DNA of 64,000 nucleotides from Siphonodentalium dalli (lineage: Eukaryota > Mollusca > Scaphopoda > Gadilida > Siphonodentaliidae). The stretch spans positions 240,601,530 to 240,665,529 of the forward strand of contig CP136065.1 of NCBI GenBank assembly GCA_032622095.1. Reading direction: 5' to 3'. Below, in pieces: positions 54,191 to 64,000 of this stretch. The notes beneath the pieces were generated by a model that was given only the letters and a program-made list of their open reading frames with translations, was not told the origin of the DNA and ran no database searches. A program made the position numbers and the translations under genes. Numbering within the stretch: the first letter of the stretch is position 1; every line of letters starts with the position of its first letter.

Positions 54191-54451
54191 AATAACAAAT
54201 GTAATCTATAGAACTCTTAAAGATGTATTGAGCAATCCAGGTCATACACAGAACGACAGGAGTATGTTAATGAGTTTGTTAATATGACACGAGTGCTAGC
54301 GCGGAAAGATAGCAACAAGAGGAGCAGCCTCGAGTTTTATCCTCTGCAATGGCATAAGTGCCATATTGACAAACTCATTAATACATGTGCCATTCTGTGT
54401 TTATTACACACCACCCATCCTAGAATCCGTGAATTTAAAAAAAAAAACTTA
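54191..54451. other. End of duplication copy 1, no gene
   Basis: Short open frame beginning MTRVLARKDSNKRSSLEFY, not recognised. An A-run precedes the duplication junction. Confidence 0.35.
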
Positions 54452-55218
54452 CAACTACAACTAGCCTTACTGGAAACGACTTTGGTTTCATTGGGTGACA
54501 TCATTTATGAAATTACAAATTTACAACATTCGAGTAATATGGCCGATTAGTGAATTCTCTAATTAATTACCACACAAATAATATGGTGTACCGTGACACC
54601 GTCACTACCGTGTATCCATAAAAGCCTACAATGTTAGCCGGCCCAGTAGTCAAACATACATGTCTACATTCGTTCCACTCTGTATTCCGTCTTTTAAAAA
54701 ATCATCCCTTTGCCACTTGCCGATAACCGCCGCAGACAACAACTTAATCGTAAATGTCGTTGCGATTTTTATTTTCGTTGTTTGACTAAACCTCGAACTT
54801 AACGAATAATTGATGATGGAACCCCACGAAACCAGAGTTATTTGCAGTATAAAAGTCCACTCAATGATTACTGATACCGACCCGGTTTGCGGTAATGAAC
54901 ATCAGTACGGAACTGGTACCGAAAGTTGTGGTACCGTCAGTACTTTGGCAACCCTGTTTGCAGCTTGCATCGCAGGCTGACTCAGGGAGTTCCAGGCAAC
55001 TCCGGCTTGTTCCGACCAATAGAAATCCATGCTCGTTCTGCAGAGAGATATCTCGAGGAGTATGTTTGTTTGTGACAATATTCCGTACAGGAGTATGTTT
55101 GTGCAGTGATTATATGGCATTGTGTGGAACACTCGCTGAAGTACCAGGTATTTAAATGGGAACAGGGATTAATCTGGCTCAAAGTAGTTTTTCCTCATAA
55201 CTGTTATATCCAGATTGG

Positions 55219-55350
55219 CAGCACACAGCATCATTCTTATATATGGATTATATGCAGTGACTCCCAATGGGAGACTCACATATATAAGAGAATGCACTGG
55301 CACAGAATCTTTAATGCTGCACAAATGCAGCTCCAGTCATGAAAGGGTTA
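55219..55350. mobile_element. Family G MITE fragment (copy 2)
   Basis: Duplicate of 48775-48906. Confidence 0.6.
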
Positions 55351-56595
55351 ATTGGAATTTGCGGCAATATTAGTTGATTGCCACATTCTTCGAGTTGGTG
55401 TAGTGCATGGGTACTTATTCTTCAGGTTGAGATGCCAAGAGGTTTGCTTACTCAATAATCAACTATTATATTTGAATATATTAACTACATTGTTATGATG
55501 TTATGATGGCAACACTGTAATACGATTGACTGTTGTACATAAAATTTCTAGTCACATTAGACATATGCCACCATGCATGGTCTATTTCTGTACAATAGTA
55601 ACCAAAATGAGCCTCACAAGAAGTTTTCAATCATACTGGCATGCTCAATGGCTCATAACCATATATGCATTCCTGTTTTATTCACTCACTTTCAGTGCAC
55701 TTATGCATTCAAAAGACAATTCTTGTTATAAGAAAGCTTAGGTTGTTTAGTATTGGCATATATCTAATTTATATGTTATTGAGTACATACACCATTTATT
55801 TAAAAATCCATTCTTTGTAATATTCATGTTTATTTTTATAACAAACTAATAAAACAATAAGAGATCATTCAACATGCTTGTATACTATTACCCAAGATAC
55901 TCTGGTTGGGTTATTTTGCATACATTTACATGTAATAACACTTTCTTTACAAAATGGATTCACCTATCAAGTATGAAAGTATATATTTGGAGGGGTGTTC
56001 AGAATATATGAGCAGGCGACAGACAGACAGAAGAACTGATACTGACCTAGGTAAATGACTCGGCGAACCGGGGTGCCACCACATTTCGGTTTGACTTTAA
56101 ACATGGATATAAACTGCAAGACAACCAGAGGATTGTGTGGTTAAAACGCATGTAATCATCAACTGGTATGAAACAGTAACTTCCAGTACAATTGCGGCTC
56201 CAACAAATTTATATATGTCACAGAAATGAAACAATCAGCAGTTAGCTACAGTGTATCGGCAGTCAAGGAATATAACCAGGGTTCGCATTTAATCGCAGTG
56301 CCACAGAACCGTTAATTGTTGTGTAGATTTGGTTTGACCGCAGTTATAAAGGCATAATAACCCCAGTTACTGTGTCAATTACTTAGAAAAGTACATTACA
56401 AAGAGTCCTCTTCATTAGTAGGAAATGTTCAGATAATAAGTTCAATTCATATTTGGTAAAGAAAGTGTTAAAATAACTTAGTTGGAAATTTTGAACATTG
56501 AATAAAAATGACTAATGAATATAGGGCTGATATTGGAGCCTGTATCGAGCGACCTTAATTGTTGTATCGGTGTCGATGCTGACTTTACACACCTT

Positions 56596-57138
56596 CAGGG
56601 TTCGCGCTACCATTTGCAAATGCCAAAAATAATTCACATTTGGCAAAAAATATTTTCAATTGGCAAAAAATTTGGCAAGACAATTTTTATTCCTCAAGAA
56701 AGTTTAATAATAATTGTCAATCAATACCAATCATTTCAGGAAACTATTTCATTGATAGTGTTATTGTTGGTGATTTATAAGGTTATGAACAGTTAACACC
56801 TCTATCAAGATGCAATTAATCTGATATCATTAGTATCGATGGGTGGAGGGATTACTATTATGTCTGGTGGTGGCATTTACATAGCTAATCCTGTTTCGAT
56901 GTGCCTTCTGATGAAGAAACCCTTCTACAATTTTATTGTTATGCTGTTGGTTTATTGTTCTAGTATGATACACCCAAGTATAGAGGCGATAATTATTAAT
57001 AATGAACTGCTTTCCTATCGATATCAAAGGTCGCTCAAGCAGCGATTGTCTTAATAATCAAAATAAAAGACACAATGTTGTAGAAACTGCTAGCATTTGG
57101 CAACTTCTAACAGCATTTGGCAAAAATTATTTTCATTT
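56596..57138. mobile_element. hAT-type MITE, right end deleted
   Basis: Duplicate of 50152-50728. A 91-bp deletion joins ATTTTCATTTG to CGAAGCATTG and removes the right TIR and target repeat. Confidence 0.88.
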
Positions 57139-57315
57139 GCGAAGCATTGTTGATTGGTGAACCATCTGACATTTCATTTATTATCGTATTGAGCGATGAA
57201 AAGCAAAATCGGACCATAAAATTTGACTATAATGTAATCTCGTGCTGGTCCCTTCACCTACTGTAAAATACATTATTATGGAACGGTAATAAATAAGAGA
57301 ATGCATCGAAATGTA

Positions 57316-57554
57316 TTAACGCTTTCATGGTGGGAGCTGCATTGGTGCAGCATTAACAATCCTGCGCCAGTGCATATGCGAGGGAGCCTCACATATATCA
57401 GAGAATACACTGACTTACACAAGGTCCAGGTAAAATATTGTTAGACCAATGCATTCTCTTATATATTCGAGTCTCTCTACTCGCATATATTAGAGAATAC
57501 ATTGGCACAGGGTTTTCCCAAAATTTCAGGAAGCTTCAGTCATGGAAGGGTTAA
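57316..57554. mobile_element. TTAA-flanked hairpin MITE (family G), copy 2
   Basis: Duplicate of 50963-51201. Confidence 0.8.
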
Positions 57555-58042
57555 AAAAGAAATATATTACCTATATTTTTGTTTTTATGTTCCACAGTCA
57601 GAACTTCAACAAGTTCCCCGGTATTGTATACTGGTGGAATATGATCTTGGTATGAGATCAATTGACTGAGACAGGGACAAGATGAGACATCATTTATTTA
57701 TTCATACTACTTTATTCTTGAAAATATGTATATAGCTAACATGAGAATCAACAAAATCTCAACATTCTTAAATAGCGACGAGACAACATTTATTCTTATC
57801 AGAGATCTTATAATTGAAAGAGCATGTATCACCCTGAACTGACAGGCAGCCCGCTACTATGATGCAAAGTTCTCCCAATTATTTATACCCCAAAGTCAGG
57901 TACTTGATTTTAGTGCTGAAATTGATGGTACGTTGCTGACGATGATACCAACGGAACTGATGATGATACCAGTGAAATTTAAAATATTTTACCACCTAGT
58001 AACAACTTATAACTTACAATTGTACACCTCCATACTCATGTA

Positions 58043-58256
58043 CAGTAATGCTCTAAGTAATCGACCCCTTAACCACAGCAGAATTATGGGTAACTTTTCA
58101 GGATTTAGTCGGAAATATGGCTTGTTGCCATTCATCGGAAAGCACTTGGGGAGAGCTTTCCGATGAATGGCAACAAGCCATATTTCCGACTAAATCCTGA
58201 AAAATTACCCATAATTCTGATGTGGTTAAGGGGTCGATTACTTGGGAGCATTACTG
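58043..58256. mobile_element. Tc1/mariner-like long-hairpin MITE, copy 3
   Basis: Duplicate of 51690-51903. Confidence 0.78.
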
Positions 58257-58641
58257 TACATCATTCTAAATGAACCCTTCCGAAACCTTGCGGCCAATGC
58301 ATGTGTCCTGGTTTTCAAAATTGTTAAAACCATACACATGTCATGTACCTGTACATGTAGTCTAAATTCTAAATTTCTAAAACACCAGGTATATGCATAC
58401 TAAACTTCAACTTAGTTGACTTCATAAGTGGCCATTTGGCCCTTCGGAATGTGAACCTAGGTTTATTTCACACCTTTGTCCATGTTACCCGAGACAGGTT
58501 TACCCCTGTATCATGTGGTGTTCCCAGTCCCCCCCCCCAATTTGCAGAAGATAAATTGCTGACTAGTGGGTGAACATCACCAACTTCAACTGGAGGAACT
58601 TCAATTTAATCCTAGGTCTCCGATAGTAGTTGAGGCCTAAG

Positions 58642-58721
58642 CAGAATGAGGTTCCCAGAGGGTGAATTTGGTGATTCGTGGTATAGTACCACTAAATTAA
58701 CCCTCTTGGGACCTCATTCTG
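58642..58721. mobile_element. Family E palindromic MITE (copy 2 of duplication)
   Basis: Duplicate of 52291-52370. Confidence 0.6.
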
Positions 58722-60232
58722 AAAATGTAAGACACACTATTTCCAAGCTTGCCCATACTAAAGATGTTTAGATTGAAAACTTCTAACTGCGCCGGTCAAG
58801 AAATATCAGACTATACTACTCGTCATGGTCTGGTGGGAGATCTTGACCAATCGTAGAACTATAGCTTATCGATGAACACTGTACAACACTGAGTGCAAAT
58901 TTTGTGCATGAGTAGCTGCTTATTTGATGCTGTCAACTAACTAAATCACTGTGTTAATGGTATGTTGTGTGGACTTCGTTTGGAAATAGAACATAGCTGA
59001 CTGACTTCTGTAGGGCTGGACGATTTAAAAAATGATTTTTGTAAAATAACAGCTATATACGGTTTTATTGAATAATATTTTTCTTTTGATATACATGTAT
59101 ACAATCACATTTTAAATGAGAAATATAACACTCCAGGTTTTCCTTATAAGGGATGTAAACCACTATCACCAGGCAGTAAATGGACATGGGCCCATTCTAT
59201 TAAGATCCTGTGTGTTCACAACAACATTGAGCGAATTACAGGCTTACGATGTCCTGATTACTTCTTTGTTTACTTATGGAAACCCCAGCACATGGACATT
59301 AGCACGTGTTGCATATTCTCGTTATGCCCTAGCAAAGCACATGCTCATAGTTTTATTGAGGACTTAGTAGAATTGAGCTGAGATGGTTGATTCTGGGCTG
59401 TCTGCGGTTTATCACACACAAAAAAATTACTGAACATATTTAATGAACTATTGAACTATTAATCATTGAACAATATTGACCATGAGCAGTCAACAATAAC
59501 CCAGAGTGTTAGTTCTGTAAATAGAATGTCTTCTTGGCTTGCACAATAATATTTATTATGTAATGCATATACCTAGGTACGATGGTCTACATGTATGTGA
59601 CAGTTTGTGAGTTTATTTGTCTAAATTCAGCCCAAAATACAACTGTCGCTGTCAATGTGTCTGTCGTCATTGGTAAAATTAGATAAGAGCATGGTACGAG
59701 AACCAAATCGGAGTGAACGAGAAAGGCTGCTTTCAATCAGTGGTTCGCTGAAGAATTCAACTATTTGATTTTAATCTTTTATGAGATGATAAAATCGCTG
59801 TTGCTATCTATTGAATTTTTATTTTACGCACGGTTTCAATGAGGTTTTTCATTTCCAAACCGATTATAGTCAATATATTGAAAACTGCCCAGCCCTAGAC
59901 TACTGGATAACACGTTCCTGCCTCGGGCAACGAGAACTATAGTCTGTTATGCTTGACAGCATCGTTAGAAATTTTATCAATCTAAAACTCCCCAATATAC
60001 AACACTGAGTTAAAAAAAAATCTTCAAATATTTTTGATACATATTTTTATAATAGGATGTAATAAAATACATATTCCTGTGTGTTCATGAATGGTAGACC
60101 ACCAACATGTGATCTTCAGGTTTAGTCTAGATAACCCGCCATTTATGAATAATCAAGAACATGGATTCAAATGTTCCATAAATATAATTTCACAGACTAC
60201 TTGGTAAAAACTCACTTCTGATTGGATATTAA

Positions 60233-60540
60233 ATCTTTGATGATGGGAGTTGCGCTGATGCAGTATTAAAGATCCTGTGTCAGTGCATTCTCTTATATAT
60301 ATAAGACATTGCACTGGCTTACAAGGTCAAGGTAAATATTGTTAGGCAATTGTATTCTCTTACAAATGTGAGGCTGCCTATGTGAGACTCGCATATATAA
60401 GAGAATACATTGGCATTGGTTAGTTATATTCATGGAAGGGATAATGTAATAAACTCACTTCTGATTGGATATTAATGTAATAAACTCACTTCTGATTGGA
60501 TATTAATGTAATAAACTCACTTCTGATTGGATATTGCACA
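60233..60540. mobile_element. Family G MITE and 31-bp repeat (copy 2)
   Basis: Duplicate of 53883-54190. Confidence 0.6.
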
Positions 60541-60804
60541 AATAACAAATGTAATCTATAGAACTCTTAAAGATGTATTGAGCAATCCAGGTCATACACA
60601 GAACGACAGGAGTATGTTAATGAGTTTGTTAATATGACACGAGTGCTAGCGCGGAAAGATAGCAACAAGAGGAGCAGCCTCGAGTTTTATCCTCTGCAAT
60701 GGCATAAGTGCCATATTGACAAACTCATTAATACATGTGCCATTCTGTGTTTATTACACACCACCCATCCTAGAATCCGTGAATTTAAAAAAAAAAACTT
60801 ACAA

Positions 60805-61290
60805 GGTTTATTATTTTGCTCCAGTTCCATGGTGGAGGGGAACGTCATTTATATTGCGACGTCAAAGGGGTGCATATGACATACTGATTTTTAAATACGG
60901 CACAGTGAGAATACTAGAAATCTAGGAACAAGCATGTATTAAACATTTTTATGAGACCTATGCAGGCCTGCAAATTTAAAAATTATGTGTAGCTTATTAT
61001 TCGTTCGCCTGGTTTGTGCTGAGGTACCCCATACCATAGATTAGCAGAATGATTTACACATACTATAATACCTGTTATTATGAAATACAGATGGACAACT
61101 CATTGAACTACCGTAATAATTTTTAATGTCTCATTTTGGAACTTGATTGAGAAATAATTAAGGTGAGAATCAGTTATTGAGAGACCTACATCTACATAAA
61201 ACTTTGGCGCTACCTCTCTTTCGTTCGTGGCATTTTCATTTTAGGTAATCTGCAGGCGTTCACCTCAAATTTGCAGGCCTGCCTATATTA
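60805..61290. other. No gene; possible short palindrome-ended element
   Basis: GCAGGCCTGCAAATTT at 60963 and its inverse AAATTTGCAGGCCTGC near 61267-61282 bound about 320 bp, with CCTAT outside both ends. This could be a small hAT-like MITE. No coding sequence. Confidence 0.4.
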
Positions 61291-61490
61291 CAGTAAAGCT
61301 CTAAATAATCGACTCCTTAACCACAGCAGAATTATGGGTAATTTTTCAGGATTTAGTGCGAAATAAGGCTTGTTGCCATTCATCGGAAAGCTCTCAGTGA
61401 GAGCTTTCCGATGAATGACAACAAGCCATATTTCCGACTAATTCCTGAAAAATTAGGTGGTTAAGGAGTCGATTATTTAGAGCATTACTG
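61291..61490. mobile_element. Tc1/mariner-like long-hairpin MITE, copy 4
   Basis: 200 bp, TA-flanked, with a 14-bp loss in the right arm near 61455. Confidence 0.75.
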
Positions 61491-61685
61491 TACTTCTTTT
61501 TAAGATTTCAGTGAATAAATAACACATTTAGAATGACAGGTGCCACCAGACAGACACTATCTTGACATTTGACATTAAATTTCATCAAGTTATTTCATAT
61601 AGTTTTGATGTTTGAGAGAGACAACAAAAATTATTTTGTTAACTTTTCAATAACAAAATGACATTCTTTGGTGTGTGTGTGTATA

Positions 61686-61898
61686 CAGTAATGCCCTAAG
61701 TAAACGACCCCTTAACCACAGCAGAATTATGGGTAACTTTTCAGGATTTAGTCGGAAATATAGCTTGTTGCCATTCATCGGAAAGCTCTCACTGAGAGCT
61801 TTCCGATGAATGGCAACAAGCCATATTTCTGACTAAATCCTGAAAAATTACCCATAATTCTGATGTGGTTAAGGGGTCGATTACTTAGGGCATTACTG
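61686..61898. mobile_element. Tc1/mariner-like long-hairpin MITE, copy 5
   Basis: 213 bp, TA-flanked, starts CAGTAATGCCCTAAG and ends with its inverse, CTTAGGGCATTACTG. Confidence 0.78.
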
Positions 61899-62004
61899 TA
61901 GGTCTAGTTTATGTGTCACAATTGGTTTCACAAATTTTCAGCGGATCAAAGCAAAAAGCTGTTAGATTAGATTGTAACCAGAGGTCTGAACACAGCATAC
62001 ATCT

Positions 62005-62255
62005 TTAACCCTTTATTTACTAAATACTCATTGCGAGTAGTTCCCATAGGAAATGTTCAGACAATAAGTTCAACAAAAGTTTGTTGAATTTACTATCTGA
62101 ACATTGCCAACCAACAATAGGATTCCTTCTGCACTTGCTTTTATCTGTTTTATTTCTTGAATGTCCCTCCAAATGAATAATAGACCATTCCAATGTATAC
62201 TTTCATAATTCAACAGAATTCAATGGGAACATCCATTTAGTTTTGAAAGGGTTAA
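62005..62255. mobile_element. TTAA-flanked MITE (family F)
   Basis: 243 bp (62009-62251) between TTAA (62005-62008, 62252-62255). Ends CCCTTTATTTACTAAAT and TTTTGAAAGGG. Internal inverted repeat GTTCAGACAATAAGTTC / AATTTACTATCTGAAC. Source family of the 68-bp minisatellite in XPA intron 4. Confidence 0.75.
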
Positions 62256-62985
62256 AGAAGGTATAACTACTTTATATTTTTGTGGGTCACAAAATAATCC
62301 TCAAATCAGTGATTTAAGATCAAGAAACTGAGATACAACTTGATCTGGGCGATCTGATCAATTTCACATCAATTGAACCTCAAAGATGTGGAACAATCGC
62401 ATGACTGCTATGCAGCGTTCTCAGAATCCATACTAACAATCGCATGATGTTATGCAGTGTTCTCAGAATCCATATTTAGATTGTGCATGTTTCTTTGTTT
62501 GACGATTCTGTGCCCATTCATTCTTTAGAGATAACTCCTGTTCCTTTGCCTGAAAATCCAGATTGTTACGTGTGAGTCATTGTACAGAACACATGTTAAG
62601 TTTAGCTGAAAATCCACAGATTGTTAGGTGTAAGTCATCAAAAATACAAGCATTCTCCCTGTATTAGGTAATACCTCAATATTTTGATACATTTTTAAGC
62701 ATGTGTATTCCACCTATGAATCTGAGGTCAAAGACACAAACTCTAAAGAATATTCCATAAATTTTTTGAAATCTTTGCATTTGTTTTCTTTGCTCCAAAT
62801 GTTTGGAACTCACTGAGACACGACACAAGATTTTCAAACTCTGACCGAATTCAAATCTCTGTTAAAGAGTGAATTATTCTGTGGGGAAGTTATCTCAGAT
62901 GTTGTTAACGATTGTTATGTATGTGTTTAGGCGCGCAAATGTTAAGAGTTGAACATAGCGTGATTTGTGCATGATAAACGCTGAT
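62256..62985. other. No gene recognised
   Basis: Two short direct repeats (AATCGCATGA...GCAGTGTTCTCAGAATCCAT-like, near 62395-62470) and GAAAATCCA...GATTGTTA repeats near 62550-62630. No coding match. Confidence 0.4.
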
Positions 62986-62992
62986 AGATATT

Positions 62993-64000
62993 TTAATGAA
63001 AGTGTCAATGACACTGTAGCTCAACTTTGTAAAGAATGTAATTTTTTAGGAGTGTAATAAATGAGCAGTAAAGGATTTAGTCATACACAAAGTAAAATCC
63101 AAGATGGCTGCTGGTGGCTATGTTTTTTGGCCGAATGACCCAAAAATGACTCGTTCCCATCTACATGTCATTGTTAACATCCATGACAAATTTTATGATG
63201 ATCAGACTAAAGGTACGACCTGTAGCCCGTGCTAAAGGATTTAGTCATACAAAGAGTAAAATCTAAGATGGCTGCTGGCGGCCATGTTTTTTACCCGAAT
63301 GACCCAAAAATGACTCGTTCCCATCTACATGTCAATATTAACATCCATGACGAATTTCATGATGATCAGACGAACAATTTGACCTGTGGCCCGTGCTAAT
63401 GGATTGAATTTTGAAAACAAAGATGGCCACTGGCGGCCATGTTTTTTGTCTGCATGACCCCAAAATGACTCGTTCCCATCTGCATTCCAATTTCAACAGC
63501 CATGACAAATTTCATGATGATCAGACTAAAGGTACGACCTGTAGCCCGTGCTAAAGGATTTTGTCATACAAAGAGTAAAATCCAAGATGGCTGCTGGTGG
63601 CCATGTTTTTTGCCCTAATGACCCAAAAATGAATCGTTCCTATCTACATGTCATTGTTAACATCCATGACAAATTTTATGATGATCAGACTAAAGGTACG
63701 ACCTGTAGCCCGTGCTAAATGATTTAGTCATATAAAGAGTAAAATCCAAGATGGCTGCTGGTGGCCATGTTTTTTGCCCGAATGACCCAAAAATGACTCG
63801 TTCCTATCTACATGTCATTGTTAACATCCATGACAAATGTTATGATGATCAGACTAAAGGTACGACCTGTAGCCCGTGCTAAATGATTTAGTCATACAAA
63901 GAGTAAAATCCAAGATGGCTGCTGGCGGCCATGTTTTTGGGCCGAATGAACCCAAAATTACTCGTTCCCATCTACATGTCAATATTAACATCCATGACGA
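62993..64000 (-). mobile_element. Second Helentron-like element with ~165-bp array, running off the window
   Basis: Inverse of the 35966-39151 type. It begins TAATGAAAGTGTCAATGAC, then TGTAGCTCAACTTT, then tandem units with AAGGATTTAGTCATAC at 63070 and 63235 and related words near 63552, 63717 and 63882, about 165 bp apart. The far end lies outside the window. Confidence 0.65.

Larger units (their letters stand above)
48008..54451 (+). repeat. Tandem segmental duplication, copy 1 (6444 bp)
   Basis: Nearly identical to 54452-60801. The junction (54449-54454) and both outer edges share CAA, so the breakpoints show 3-bp microhomology. No gene was recognised inside: it holds half a hAT element, MITEs of families E and G, another hAT MITE and a Tc1-like hairpin. 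Open frames of 60-93 codons occur but none resembles a protein family. Confidence 0.95.
54452..60804 (+). repeat. Tandem segmental duplication, copy 2
   Basis: Offset from copy 1 is 6444 at the start, 6353 after a 91-bp deletion near 57139, 6351 after a shorter C-run near 58530, and 6350 after one T lost near 59776. A few substitutions were seen (for example near 54835, 55521 and 59332). Confidence 0.95.

Overview
This is animal nuclear DNA: one spliced, conserved gene in a repeat-dominated background. The mix of DIRS-type, CR1/L2-like LINE, hAT, MULE, piggyBac-like and Helentron-like elements suggests a marine invertebrate (mollusc, hemichordate or amphioxus-like). The species cannot be fixed from the sequence.

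The one convincing host gene is XPA, the nucleotide-excision-repair damage-verification scaffold. It lies on the + strand from 27630 to 47606 in seven coding exons. The splice phases all agree and the exons join to 822 nt, encoding 273 residues. The zinc-finger cysteines, the DNA-binding core and the C-terminal CxxC are present. Its introns are full of mobile elements. Exon 5 ends inside a minisatellite of about 32 units of 50 bp, each carrying 39 bp of exon end plus an intact GTGAGC/GTGAGT splice donor. Use of any donor after the first brings an in-frame TGA ten codons downstream. This is the most unusual feature of the window.

Layout. 1-2475: broken DIRS-type retrotransposon, with a TTAA-flanked MITE inserted in its reverse transcriptase. 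3640-4330: ~168-bp tandem repeat. 5702-22694: very large, nearly identical palindrome with arms of about 8.47 kb and a 56-bp spacer. Each arm holds a deleted hAT element with 8-bp target duplications, a LINE C-terminal relic, a MITE, an ORF1-like relic, and half of a PHD-endonuclease LINE that is cut at the centre. 23020-26587: minus-strand LINE with SGNH-like, endonuclease and reverse-transcriptase parts, inactivated. 27480-47606: promoter and XPA. Intron 1 holds a long-TIR element, a 5S rRNA pseudogene split by a MITE, and a deleted MULE. Intron 3 holds a ~163-bp tandem array of Helentron-like design. Introns 4 to 6 hold minisatellites, hAT and hairpin MITEs. 47697-48512: hAT-type element just after the XPA stop. 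48008-60804: two tandem copies of a ~6.4-kb non-coding segment whose left breakpoint lies inside that hAT element. 60805-64000: more MITEs, and the start of a second Helentron-like array in reverse orientation.

The elements do not form an operon-like system. They give a layered insertion history around one housekeeping gene: nested insertions with readable empty sites, an inverted duplication, a tandem duplication, and minisatellites grown from a MITE and from an exon-intron junction.
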